64,000 nt of DNA from Candidatus Cybelea septentrionalis (GTDB taxonomy: Bacteria; Vulcanimicrobiota; Vulcanimicrobiia; Vulcanimicrobiales; Vulcanimicrobiaceae), in contig PMHJ01000019.1 of NCBI GenBank assembly GCA_003158175.1, positions 4,375-68,374 of the forward strand. Reading direction: 5' to 3'. The position numbers and the translations under genes are program-made. This document shows, piece after piece, positions 17,497-26,432 of the stretch (within the stretch, counting starts at the first letter, position 1; each line of letters starts with the position of its first letter). The notes beneath the pieces are model-generated. The model did not search any database, was not told the DNA's origin, and saw only the letters and a program-made list of their open reading frames with translations.

Positions 17497-17690
17497 GGGC
17501 ATAGGGTTAGACCCCCAATTCCGGGCACCGCGACGACAAGCGCCTCGCGCGCCGGCCTCGCGAAAAGCCTATAAAATAACGCGTTTTCGGCTACCGCAAT
17601 CCTGCGTCGCGCGCGTGCAAACTTTGCATCGCCGTTTGCAAAATGTGGTAAGCGTCGAAAACACTATACGGCATAAGGAGTATTGTGACC
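17497..17690 (+). repeat. Left terminal inverted repeat of element C
   Basis: Matches the reverse complement of 33679-33870 in blocks: gggcatagggtta (13 identical), caattccgggcacc (14 identical), tcgcgcgcgtgcaaac and tttgca (about 22 identical), gtttgcaaaatg, gcgtcgaaaac and a final ttgtgac/ttttgac. A near-palindrome TGCAAACTTTGCA (17616-17628) followed by TTTGCAAA is conserved in both arms and is a candidate binding site for the casposase HTH. Confidence 0.9.
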
Positions 17691-17763
17691 TCTGGCGATG
17701 CACAGTAAAACCTAAATGCAATCGCCAGTGTGCAGACTTAATCACTATGACCGTCAAGACGCC

Positions 17764-19008
17764 TTAAGGCGCCACCACGAGTTCCTTAAAGCCCCTGAAA
17801 ACATCTTTGCGCGCTAGCAGGTCGGCGTTGAGAGTTACCCGATAAATTGGCCTCTGCTTATGATCCGTGCCGAGCTTCTCCATTCCAAAGTGTTCGCATA
17901 GCTTCTGGCCCTCTAATGTCCAACCTACGGCTGCAATATCGGCGACAACAGTACCATAGTCACGGTTGAACCCGATGTATTGGTTGATTACGGCATAAAC
18001 CAATCTCTCAAACGCGCGTTGGTAAATTCCGTCGGAAATGCGCCTTGCATCGGCCTCGATCACGATCGACATAAAATATAGATGCACCGTACCCGCTGTA
18101 TTGTACGGTAAGATGTCCTGCGCAGTGATTTTATTGTCCTCAAGCTCGCCTGCAAGAATACGTTTAAATGCGTCCGGAGTGACGGGCATAACGTTAGAGT
18201 AGCCTAGAATACGGCGTCCTCCACTGAGAACGTCAGTGAGAAAAACGTAAATGGTGGGGTTCACTGCTATCCAAGCGTCCGACAGATCATCGGGGATGAG
18301 TTCATCTTCTGTCGCGCCTGCAGCGCCAGTATATGCTGCAAGGTCCAGTTGGTGGGTGCTCTCAAATATCCGGTGAAACGAAGCGAGGTCTGGAACGTCC
18401 CGACCGTAAAGAACGCTAAACTGCAAGGACGGCTGCCTAAAGAAAGGAACCCACTGTTCTTCTATATTGATCTCTCTGTAGTAGTCCCCGTGAGTGAACT
18501 CTGAAAAGCACTTTTGCTCTAGAGTCGGCGAGGAAAAGCGAAAGCCTTTCGCGCCGCTGTCGCCCATATCTGACGCAAGATGTGCAGCTAAGGCGACCCA
18601 CACGTCTTTCAACCCGTAGTCATTGCGAGCGATCCAGAACTGATTTCGTTCAAGCAACGTCTGCCAGGGAAAGTCTCGTGGAAGGACACTCCCGCAAAAT
18701 AGGATCTTATCAAAACACAAGTCGGGGTATTTTATCATGGCGTGACCGACGAGATAAGCGCCGAGACTGTGGGCGATCACAGAAGGCCGCTCTCCTGGCC
18801 GCAAGCGATGGCGCCGCTCGACGTACCAGCTACGGAAGTTTTCGATCAAGCTGCGCCTAGTGACCGGCATGAGGAAACGCCCAAGATCAAAAAAGCCATA
18901 GTCGAAAGACGAAATCGCAAAGCCGTGATGGCTAAAAACGTCGGCGAGCGTCTTTTGCCAGGGGGCGAAGGTCTGGATGCCGTGAACCGTCATGACTTCT
19001 TTAGGCAT
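17764..19008 (-). CDS. Alpha/beta hydrolase fused to GNAT-like domain
   Basis: 414 residues. The N-terminal half (1-220) is an alpha/beta hydrolase: MTVHGIQTF oxyanion region, SFDYGFFDLGRF, and the nucleophile elbow IAHSLGAYL with Ser81; a His in 'SEFTHGDYY' may complete the triad. The C-terminal half (about 245-414: 'NPTIYVFLTDVLSGGRRILGYSNVMPVTPDAFKRIL', 'GYSN', 'GWTLEGQKLCEHFGMEKLG') looks like a GNAT acyltransferase fold. It is cargo beside the left TIR and its pairing of a hydrolase with an acyltransferase suggests a toxin- or defence-like effector; that role is inference. No signal peptide. Confidence 0.7.
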   Translation of the reverse strand: MPKEVMTVHGIQTFAPWQKTLADVFSHHGFAISSFDYGFFDLGRFLMPVTRRSLIENFRSWYVERRHRLRPGERPSVIAHSLGAYLVGHAMIKYPDLCFDKILFCGSVLPRDFPWQTLLERNQFWIARNDYGLKDVWVALAAHLASDMGDSGAKGFRFSSPTLEQKCFSEFTHGDYYREINIEEQWVPFFRQPSLQFSVLYGRDVPDLASFHRIFESTHQLDLAAYTGAAGATEDELIPDDLSDAWIAVNPTIYVFLTDVLSGGRRILGYSNVMPVTPDAFKRILAGELEDNKITAQDILPYNTAGTVHLYFMSIVIEADARRISDGIYQRAFERLVYAVINQYIGFNRDYGTVVADIAAVGWTLEGQKLCEHFGMEKLGTDHKQRPIYRVTLNADLLARKDVFRGFKELVVAP

Positions 19009-19125
19009 GGGTCACCCGCCTGAGCCATCGAGGCGCGCGAAACGTTGGGTGACAGAGAGGCTCAAAACGGTCACCATCGCGAGACCAGCCATCTGCGCTT
19101 AAACAAGTTTAGCAACGTCCCGCTT

Positions 19126-19977
19126 TCATGGGGGCAGCTCGCAATCGATTGGTGGCAGTGCATCGATCACCTCGCGGACGACGCGTAGAAGACTAAGATA
19201 CACGCTAAGGTTACCGTAGACTAGCTGTTGGTCGACGCGCGCGGCCCGGCCGTGCGCGACATCGTCGCGGTTTACACGAATGATCGTGATTAGTTGGTCT
19301 AGATATGCTTGCGCCTGGAAGCGCAGGTCATCATCGATCTCCTCCCAATGATTGCTCAAGAGCTTCAAGAACGTTTCAAACAACTTGTTCGTTTTAAAAC
19401 GGAGCTGACTGAACGCCTCCTGATATCGAGAGCGCCGTGCCTCCGACACATGTTCTAAAAACCGCTTTATGAGCCAGAGCATTAAACCCTCGGCCGATAC
19501 GCCTAGCATCACTGTCGCGCTTAGGTAAGAGCGATCGAGGAAATTCTTGTTAGCCTCGCTCAAATAGGTAAAGATTACCTCATCGGCCGCCGGCAAGCTA
19601 TCATTTGCGCTCTGCATATATTGTGAGCGGTCGTAAGGGTCAGCAAGCGATCCGCTAGTGCAGATCGAGATCCCCAATGGCGTGACGCGGAAGTATGGGA
19701 AAGCGCCATGCGTAGGAGTGAACTCGATGCCTCCAGCGGGAGCAGTCGATTTAGTACCCGGCACTATGATCCCATCTGCAACCAGCGACCAGACTGCAGC
19801 GTCAAAGGCCGTGTCCAATTCCCTAACACTGCCGCCACGCATGGCTGGGCGAATGAGATTCAACGTGATCTGGTTCGGGAAGCTAGGATTTGTCAAGGGC
19901 CCGAGCTTCTCTTTCATCAGGGCGAGGATGCCGGCACGTACACTATGAAGATCATTGGCGTCACAGTCGTCGTTCAT
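19126..19977 (-). CDS. wHTH plus HEPN-like protein, unknown
   Basis: 283 residues. Residues 10-110 resemble a winged-helix region (SVRELDTAFDAAVWSLVADGIIVPG...FRVTPLGISIC). The C-terminal helical half ends in NRDDVAHG, giving R237-x4-H242, the pattern of HEPN RNase-type active sites. HEPN proteins are common in abortive-infection and toxin-antitoxin loci. It stands alone between the hydrolase and propeller genes on the same strand. The HEPN assignment rests on one motif and the helical context. Confidence 0.6.
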   Translation of the reverse strand: MNDDCDANDLHSVRAGILALMKEKLGPLTNPSFPNQITLNLIRPAMRGGSVRELDTAFDAAVWSLVADGIIVPGTKSTAPAGGIEFTPTHGAFPYFRVTPLGISICTSGSLADPYDRSQYMQSANDSLPAADEVIFTYLSEANKNFLDRSYLSATVMLGVSAEGLMLWLIKRFLEHVSEARRSRYQEAFSQLRFKTNKLFETFLKLLSNHWEEIDDDLRFQAQAYLDQLITIIRVNRDDVAHGRAARVDQQLVYGNLSVYLSLLRVVREVIDALPPIDCELPP

Positions 19978-20017
19978 TTGATCTCGTCGCTCTGTCGATA
20001 AAGCAGAGAGCCGGGCA

Positions 20018-21907
20018 TCATAGTGATTCAGTGGCCCCCTGAGTCGATTGGAGGAAGTTGGGAATCATTCGAAGGTTATCCCCGTCTGTGTACCAGAGGT
20101 TCCCGCTCATATCCAATAACAATCCGTCAGGCTCGCCAGGCACCGAGAACTCCACGAAGCGACCTCGCGGCGAAACAATGCCGATGCGCCCGCTGCTTTC
20201 GCTGAATGCTGCATTGCCGTTGGGGAGCGCAATGATTTCGTCTGCGTCGCTATCGCTTCGCGGCACGGTGAACACATGGGCCTGGTTATTCGGATCAAGA
20301 TAACCTACGTTGTAGGAGGAGGAAAACCACAAGCCAAGTTGGCCGAACCCTAGGCCAAATGGTCCATCGCCTTTCGCGTTAAGGGGAACTTGCGTAATTT
20401 GGCCAAGCGGCGTCAAGCGCGCGATGCTTCCAGTGGCGAACTCCGCAACCCAGATATTTCCATCAGGTCCGATCCGAAGCTCGGATGGCTGGCTTCCGGC
20501 GGCTAACGGAAAGCTCTTTGTGGCGCGCGTTCCCGCGATCTCACTAACCGTGGCATTCTCTTGGCCGTATGAAAACCACACGCTCCCATCGTCAGCCGCT
20601 GCAATGCCGCCCATGGACTCGCCTTTAAGGCCCGCGGGCTCTGAAATCTTTCCCGTTGGGGCATAGGAGCCGATCCCCGAATGGCGCCCTCCCACCACTC
20701 CAAAACCGCGTTCGGTAAACCAAATGGTGCCATCTGGTGTTTCCGCAAGGTCACCGGGCATCGTCCCGGGCGGAAGAGTAATCTCATTCGCGACGTTGTC
20801 TTTACCGATCCGACCCAACCGATCGGCGGCGTTCTCGGAAAACCAGATCGAGCCGTTGCGAGACTGTAGGATCCGCTGAACACCGGCGCCCTTGCGAGTA
20901 AAGACGATCGTCGAGTTCAGCCTTGCGTAAGTGGCGCGCGGTTCGCAGTCATCGGGAACTGGTCGGCTCAAGCATTCATCAGTATATCTTGGCGGTAGGT
21001 CGACTATGCTGCGGTCGCTCTCGGCCAGGGTTCGCACGTGTCCGCGCTCCGTTATGTACACGTCCTGAACTCTAGCTCCATCGTGTAAGACCGTACGCTC
21101 TTCTTCGCGCTTGTAGAGGAGGAAACGAGTCTCAAACTCACGCGCAGCGGCCGGCTTTTCCGCACGAATGACGCGGACGTGGCACATATCGACTATCTGG
21201 TGGTCGGCTTTCTGCAAGTGGAACGGCGGGTGGCTAGGTTCGGCGAAGGGAGCCCGATACTCGGTTATAACCGAAATCGAGTGATAGCCAACAAGGGAAA
21301 CTCGCCCGGAGGCGCACGATCCCTTCGCGTCTTCGGCTACGGTTGACTCAACCGTCTGCTGACCCATAGCTGTGACACCGCTCAACGGTATAGCTGGAAC
21401 AGGCGAGTAGCGATCCCGGACCGCATAGACGGCTGAGCCGGGCGCTACGTTTAGCGAGAAAGCCGCAACCGTGCCGTATTGTGAGCGGCGGCCAAGCGCG
21501 AGCATCGCCTCGGCCTGCGACCCGGTGTATCTGCGAAAGGTCGCTGTTGCCTTGTCGGCAATGATTACGATCCTGCGCTGACGGTTAGCCAATTGTATTG
21601 ACTGTGCCGTTTCCACGCGCGTCCACCCGTCAAAATATGCGACGTGGTGCAGCGTCGCGTACTTGTGATCGTTGTCTCCGGTTTGGGTGTCAGCCCACCG
21701 ATAATCTCGCTCAAATGACCCCGGGGGCGAGTCGATCGTCTTTTCGCCAGGTAGATAGTCAAGCGATATTTCAATCTGGTCATATGCAAAGCGCGCCGGG
21801 GCGGCAGCGATCGCGGTGTGATTCTTGCCCGAACCAGCCGCAGCTATGGATGCCGCGACCACGACAACCATTCCAAGCGCTCGAAAAGCCTTGCAAAGGC
21901 TCCGCAT
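20018..21907 (-). CDS. Secreted protein with Vgb-like propeller domain
   Basis: 629 residues with an N-terminal signal peptide (MRSLCKAFRALGMVVVVAAS). Residues about 40-330 are unassigned and mostly beta. Residues about 345-620 are blades of the virginiamycin B lyase/NHL type: 'RNGSIWFSENAADRLGRIG', 'TPDGTIWFTERGFG', 'GPDGNIWVAEFATGSIARLTPLG', 'MSGNLWYTDG'. The catalytic residues of Vgb cannot be judged here. The gene starts 4 bp after the PolB stop, so it is translated as the last gene of the replication operon, which is unexpected for a secreted protein. Confidence 0.75.
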   Translation of the reverse strand: MRSLCKAFRALGMVVVVAASIAAAGSGKNHTAIAAAPARFAYDQIEISLDYLPGEKTIDSPPGSFERDYRWADTQTGDNDHKYATLHHVAYFDGWTRVETAQSIQLANRQRRIVIIADKATATFRRYTGSQAEAMLALGRRSQYGTVAAFSLNVAPGSAVYAVRDRYSPVPAIPLSGVTAMGQQTVESTVAEDAKGSCASGRVSLVGYHSISVITEYRAPFAEPSHPPFHLQKADHQIVDMCHVRVIRAEKPAAAREFETRFLLYKREEERTVLHDGARVQDVYITERGHVRTLAESDRSIVDLPPRYTDECLSRPVPDDCEPRATYARLNSTIVFTRKGAGVQRILQSRNGSIWFSENAADRLGRIGKDNVANEITLPPGTMPGDLAETPDGTIWFTERGFGVVGGRHSGIGSYAPTGKISEPAGLKGESMGGIAAADDGSVWFSYGQENATVSEIAGTRATKSFPLAAGSQPSELRIGPDGNIWVAEFATGSIARLTPLGQITQVPLNAKGDGPFGLGFGQLGLWFSSSYNVGYLDPNNQAHVFTVPRSDSDADEIIALPNGNAAFSESSGRIGIVSPRGRFVEFSVPGEPDGLLLDMSGNLWYTDGDNLRMIPNFLQSTQGATESL

Positions 21908-21911
21908 GCGC

Positions 21912-24900
21912 TCAGTCTTTGGTTTTCTGCGGCTGAGACCTCCGACCGAAGCAGTCTAAAGGGCTTCGCAGGTGCTCCAGCGCGGCTTCCAGCTTCGCGA
22001 TGGTCGCTGCCTGCGGTACCGCACCTTGGTTCACTAAGGCCTGCACGCTGGAACGGCTGACCCTCGCGAGGCGCGCAACGGTCGAAACGCCAGCTACGTG
22101 GATTCGCGCGCGTAGTTCGTCATAGCTCTTCCTCGCATTGCGATAGATCACCGGGTCCGTCGCGTTGAGCAGTTCGGCCGTGAGGTCTTCGCTGGTATCG
22201 GTCGGATCGACGATGACCTCTTTGCCCATGTGCTCGATCTTCTCTGCATTGACGGGCCGCGGGATCGTTAAACCCCGCGCGTTTCCGTGCAATGGTTCCG
22301 AGCCGTCCGCCATCAGGCGTTTGAGTCCGAATGATCCCGCGAGGCTCGCGACGACACGGCGATAGGTCTTGAAGATGGGCTCCTCGGTATCTGCGAGGTA
22401 TGGATCGATGGCCGCACCGCAACTTAAGCACCGCCACGGATGCTGCGCCCACGTTGCGAGGTCGAATAATCGCACGCACGACGGCCGCGGCGCCTCGCAG
22501 CACCGCAGTAGCCCGGGATATGCGAGCTGCGCGACACTGACGAAATCGAACGGTCCGCTAGTCTCGACGTAACTGCGCATGACGTTGGCGGTCGTGAGCG
22601 TGAGCTGCGAGATTGCCGGCAGGTCGAACCACGGCGGATCGTCGACCGGTAGGCCGAGGTCCTTGCGGATCGTGTACTCCCACGCCTCGCGGATCCAGCG
22701 CCGGTTCGGATCACGGCGGTACGGCGAGCTGTATTGGCCAATCGTGTGCGCGCTGTGCTTGACCACGACGGGCATGCCGTCGGCTTCGTAGGCGTAGAGT
22801 GCGTACGACTTCTCGCGCGTACCGAAGAACCAGAGCTGCTGCTGGTTGTCGGTCTCGTCAAAGTTCTGCGGTTCCAGCTTGAACGCGGACCCGCTCACCG
22901 CCGCGGGATCGTAGACTTTGAGCCTCGCGAGATCGTCGAGGATACTGTCGACCTGTGCCCACGATAACGCCCGCACCGCGCGGCGCCCGTCCGGCAAGAC
23001 GTACGGTCCGAACTCGCTGGGCACGAGGCCGCCGTGCTCGGTGGCGACGATCACGAGCGAATCGGTATCGCAATAGGCGACCTCACCGCCGGCATCGTGC
23101 ACGAGCCGCTCGGCGACCGCGAGGAGCAATCGCGCGCCGGCCGTCACGAGAGCCGCGATCGGAAACGAGCAGAGTGGACTATGGAACTCCGGCCGCTCGA
23201 CGCGCGCGATGAACTCCTCCAGACCACGCACGTGCACGCGCGTTGTCGGTCGCTCCGCCTGCGGGTCGATGTCCTCGGGCGAGGTCTCGACGCAGACGCC
23301 GTACGCTCCGCTATTGGACATAACTTTGTAGCCGTCCGAACGTAGCTCGTCGTCGCGCGCATCGCCGCTCTCGCGCTTGCGCAGTTCGACGAGCCGCTGC
23401 CAGGGATTGGTCGTGCGCGGGTCGATCCGGTCATCCTCGTCGCCGCGGAACGGCACGGATCGCAGCGTTTCTTGCACGCCATCGGGTTTCAATCGCCAGG
23501 CACGCAGAATGCGCGGCCGTCCGCTATCCGCGATCGCCGCACTCGCGAGGTCTGGTCCGGCAAACCATAACGGCGTCTTGGAGGTCAGCGGACCGATACT
23601 CACGAGGCGATGCGCGGCAGCGTCGACCTCGCACTTGGCGATCTCGGCGGCCGCCTCGCGACGTGCCGCTTCGATCGACGGCCGCTCGTGCGTGGCAAAG
23701 AATCTTAGCACGTCGCTGGTCGTGAGGTCGTGATCGCCGGTAAGGCTGCGCGCGGCGTGCGTTATTCGGTCGGTGTTGCCGTCGACGCGGCCGCTGGGTG
23801 TGCGTCGCCGGTTCGCTTTTAACAAACCGCGTGGAATGTCGGCGAACTCACCGGCCGGCCGCCAGCGCCTACGTTTCGGATCGTAAACCATGTCGGGCAC
23901 GATCTTGCCACCGCACTCGTCGAGTGCCGTCCAGAATGGGGCTTGCGCGGCCGTTTGCTCGTCGAATATCCGCTGTGCTTCCAGCGTAATCAGTTTGCTG
24001 CGTGAAAGCAGCGGCGATGGAATTGTGGGGCGCGCCGGCAGGTGCCCGCCGTTCGGATCGACGAGCGCAAAGAAGGCCAGCTGCGGCCAGAACTTTGGAT
24101 CGAGGAGCCGGCGCGGATCGCCGTGGATCTCGTCCAGCAGCGCCTGGATCTCTGCCGGATCGATCTCCTCCGGTTCGAGCCGCTGCGGAATCACCTGATC
24201 GAACCAGAGATTGAGCAAGGTGAAGATGGTCGGATACATGCTCACGGCGTCGATGTAGACACACGGTGCATGCCCGAGGATGGGGCATTCGACCCGCCCG
24301 CCGAAGTACGTCGTGGCCGCAATTCCCTGGTGCTCCTTGGAGAAGTCGGGCTGCACCACCGAACGCGGGGCGACGCCGAACGCGCGCAGGTACGCTTTTG
24401 CGAGGCTCGCGCCCGACTGCGCGCGCCACGGTGCGAGGTCCACCGGATGCCGGTCGTACTCGTGGCCGGCCGCGTAGAGCAGTTCGCTCGTCTTGGCCAC
24501 GTCGTAAAGGCAGCCGCGGACATTCGGCCCGCTAATCGTGCCGTCGTGGTCGCCCGGTCGGTCGAACAGCACGCCGAATACCTCGCACGCGCGTTCAAGA
24601 GAGTAGATTCGGTCCGTCAGCGTGTGCGTCAGCGTCGCGAGGTCGAGTACCTTGGCGCGGGCCATGTCGTAGCGCACGTGGTGCCGGTCATCGCGGCGCA
24701 CGCGCGCGAAGACTGCGTCGACCGTGCGGAACTTTAGTGCTCCCTCGGCGTCGTGCATCGCGTGACCCTGCTCGTCCTTGGCGGTGCGAAAGCGACGGAC
24801 GAACTCGAAGCCGTTGACGAACCGCGCGCCGCGCCGCTGGTTCGCCGTCGCCGGCCGCCAACTGCTCGCGAGGCGCGAGAGGTCGTAGCACGCGTTGAAA

Positions 24901-25316
24901 AAGACGAGCGTACCGCCGTGCTTGCGGAGCCGCCAGATGTGCGCGGAGAAGACCGCAGCGAGCGATTCGAGCCGCACGCCGATCGTGCGACAGATCTCGC
25001 GCAGCCGCGCGAACCCTTCGGGATCCGTACGGGGTAAGTGGTCGGCGTAGAAGACCGCACGCTCGACGAGCTTGCGGCGTCGGTACCGCTCGTAGGCACC
25101 GAAGGTTAGCCGGTGGTCGACGGTCTCGGTGTCGATGACGATAAACTCGCCGCCGAACCACGAGGCGGGCCGCGTCCGCGCCTCCCAACGTTCGCGCGCC
25201 GGCCGCCGCGGCAGCAGCGGCTCGGCGTACGCGCGCACAAAGACCTCGTTGCAGGTCGACGACCGCGCGATCTCTGGCACGATCGGATCGAAAGTTGCCT
25301 CGCGTACGTTAGCCAT
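21912..25316 (-). CDS. polB: Family-B DNA polymerase of casposon
   Basis: 1134 residues. Exonuclease: Exo I IDTET (62-66) and Exo II FFNACYDLSRLA (139-150). A YxGG-type motif (Y337-FGG) precedes motif A (D356AVSMYPT). Motif B is YKVMSNSGAYGV (663-674) and motif C YCDTDS (748-753), so all polymerase residues are present. About 300 residues separate motifs A and B, a long insert. The C-terminal region has a cysteine cluster (CCEAPRPSC...CLSC) and ends in an HTH (VARLARVSRSSVQALVNQG). It would copy the excised element. Whether it is protein- or RNA-primed cannot be told from motifs alone. It overlaps the HNH gene by 8 bp. Confidence 0.93.
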   Translation of the reverse strand: MANVREATFDPIVPEIARSSTCNEVFVRAYAEPLLPRRPARERWEARTRPASWFGGEFIVIDTETVDHRLTFGAYERYRRRKLVERAVFYADHLPRTDPEGFARLREICRTIGVRLESLAAVFSAHIWRLRKHGGTLVFFNACYDLSRLASSWRPATANQRRGARFVNGFEFVRRFRTAKDEQGHAMHDAEGALKFRTVDAVFARVRRDDRHHVRYDMARAKVLDLATLTHTLTDRIYSLERACEVFGVLFDRPGDHDGTISGPNVRGCLYDVAKTSELLYAAGHEYDRHPVDLAPWRAQSGASLAKAYLRAFGVAPRSVVQPDFSKEHQGIAATTYFGGRVECPILGHAPCVYIDAVSMYPTIFTLLNLWFDQVIPQRLEPEEIDPAEIQALLDEIHGDPRRLLDPKFWPQLAFFALVDPNGGHLPARPTIPSPLLSRSKLITLEAQRIFDEQTAAQAPFWTALDECGGKIVPDMVYDPKRRRWRPAGEFADIPRGLLKANRRRTPSGRVDGNTDRITHAARSLTGDHDLTTSDVLRFFATHERPSIEAARREAAAEIAKCEVDAAAHRLVSIGPLTSKTPLWFAGPDLASAAIADSGRPRILRAWRLKPDGVQETLRSVPFRGDEDDRIDPRTTNPWQRLVELRKRESGDARDDELRSDGYKVMSNSGAYGVCVETSPEDIDPQAERPTTRVHVRGLEEFIARVERPEFHSPLCSFPIAALVTAGARLLLAVAERLVHDAGGEVAYCDTDSLVIVATEHGGLVPSEFGPYVLPDGRRAVRALSWAQVDSILDDLARLKVYDPAAVSGSAFKLEPQNFDETDNQQQLWFFGTREKSYALYAYEADGMPVVVKHSAHTIGQYSSPYRRDPNRRWIREAWEYTIRKDLGLPVDDPPWFDLPAISQLTLTTANVMRSYVETSGPFDFVSVAQLAYPGLLRCCEAPRPSCVRLFDLATWAQHPWRCLSCGAAIDPYLADTEEPIFKTYRRVVASLAGSFGLKRLMADGSEPLHGNARGLTIPRPVNAEKIEHMGKEVIVDPTDTSEDLTAELLNATDPVIYRNARKSYDELRARIHVAGVSTVARLARVSRSSVQALVNQGAVPQAATIAKLEAALEHLRSPLDCFGRRSQPQKTKD

Positions 25317-25686
25317 GCCGCTTTACCTGTTTGCGTTCGAGGGTGTCGAGGTAGTCGGCCACCATCAAGATGAGGTGGGCGATCCCGCGCAGCAGCGTGG
25401 CCATCTTGCCGTGTGTCACGCCGCGCTCCATATTTTGCAGCGCGGTGATGACGCGGTGCCAGTTCGGCGTCAGGTCGAGCACGATGTTCCAGCCGCGCTT
25501 GGCGAGGTGATGCTGTTCGACTGGCTCCTCGCCGCGGTCGATCGCCGCGTCGTCCGCGCAGAGCACCAAGGCGGCGTCGCCGTCGAGCACGAGCGGGTCA
25601 TCTTCACCGCACGCCTCGCAAGAGGCGTCGGGCGGTAAGAGGTCGGCGCGCCGCGCGCGTTCGGCATCGAGACCGCCGTCACGCAA
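25309..25686 (-). CDS. HNH endonuclease-like protein next to PolB
   Basis: 125 residues. Cysteines C23, C26 and C43 and the segment EQHHLAKRGWNIVLDLTPNW-HR (H59/H60, N75, H77) form an HNH-type zinc nuclease pattern, similar to the element B protein at 11871 (EDNH...NDHR). The gene overlaps both neighbours (8 bp each), so basic protein, HNH and polymerase form one translationally coupled operon. A role in processing casposon or target DNA is inferred from its regular occurrence in casposons. Confidence 0.75.
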   Translation of the reverse strand: MRDGGLDAERARRADLLPPDASCEACGEDDPLVLDGDAALVLCADDAAIDRGEEPVEQHHLAKRGWNIVLDLTPNWHRVITALQNMERGVTHGKMATLLRGIAHLILMVADYLDTLERKQVKRHG

Positions 25687-26314
25687 AGCGCTCGTACTCG
25701 TGGCGGTCGCGGTAGAAAGTCAGCCCGAAGAGGTACTCGTCGTGATGGGCGTAGATCACGTCGAGATCGGTCACGAACGGTAGCCGCGTGCCGCTAATCT
25801 CGTCGTAAATCGAGTCGCCGTCAAAACTCGCGAAGGACGCGGGCTGATTCGAAAAGAGCTTGTCGACGGTGCCCCAGTACTTGCCTTCCTTCGAGCGGTC
25901 GTCTTTCGACGACGGCCACACACCCACGACGCCCTTCGCGACGGTAAGGTGCGGCATTGCCAGTTTGCCAGTCGAGGCGGGCGAGCTTGGCGGCGCTGTC
26001 GGCGCGGAGGCCTTGCGCGCACGGCGCGTTGCCCAGCCGCGCTTCGCCGCCTCGCTGCGCTTTTCGCGCGAGGTTTTCTTGCCGGTCGCACGCACGGCCG
26101 CGGTCTTGGCGATCGCCTTTCGCGCTTTGGTCAGGAGGCCTTTTGCTGCCGGAATCCGGCGCGCAAGTTTGTTGAGCGCGCGCGTCTTCGCGGCTTTCTT
26201 ACCTCGCGTTCTAGGTCGCGTACGCGCGAGCGCATCGCGCAGCGTTTCCAATTCAGCGAGCCGCGTGCGTGCGCTGCGGTATTTCGACCATGCACCGTCG
26301 CCACGTCGCGCCAT
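25679..26314 (-). CDS. Lys/Arg-rich protein, possible DNA-bound or terminal protein
   Basis: 211 residues. Residues 1-110 are very basic with many KK, RR and AKR runs (RGKKAAKTRALNKLARR, GKKTSREKRSEAAKRG), resembling histone-like tails. The C-terminal part is acidic and globular (YWGTVDKLFSN...FVTDLDVIYAHHDEYLFGLTFY), with several Tyr and Ser residues. It lies directly upstream of HNH and PolB in the same operon. Basic proteins of this size in front of a PolB gene can be replication primers (terminal proteins) or DNA-coating proteins; the sequence alone does not decide. No family recognised. Confidence 0.6.
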   Translation of the reverse strand: MARRGDGAWSKYRSARTRLAELETLRDALARTRPRTRGKKAAKTRALNKLARRIPAAKGLLTKARKAIAKTAAVRATGKKTSREKRSEAAKRGWATRRARKASAPTAPPSSPASTGKLAMPHLTVAKGVVGVWPSSKDDRSKEGKYWGTVDKLFSNQPASFASFDGDSIYDEISGTRLPFVTDLDVIYAHHDEYLFGLTFYRDRHEYERFA

Positions 26315-26432
26315 GTTACGGCCCCACGCTATTGAAGTGTACGGCTAGGGAACGCGGCGCGATCGCCGAATCGTTGTTGTAAGGAACAGCGCTTCCGCGA
26401 CCCGCGTGCCCGCGCGGGTCTTTGCTCTTCAT

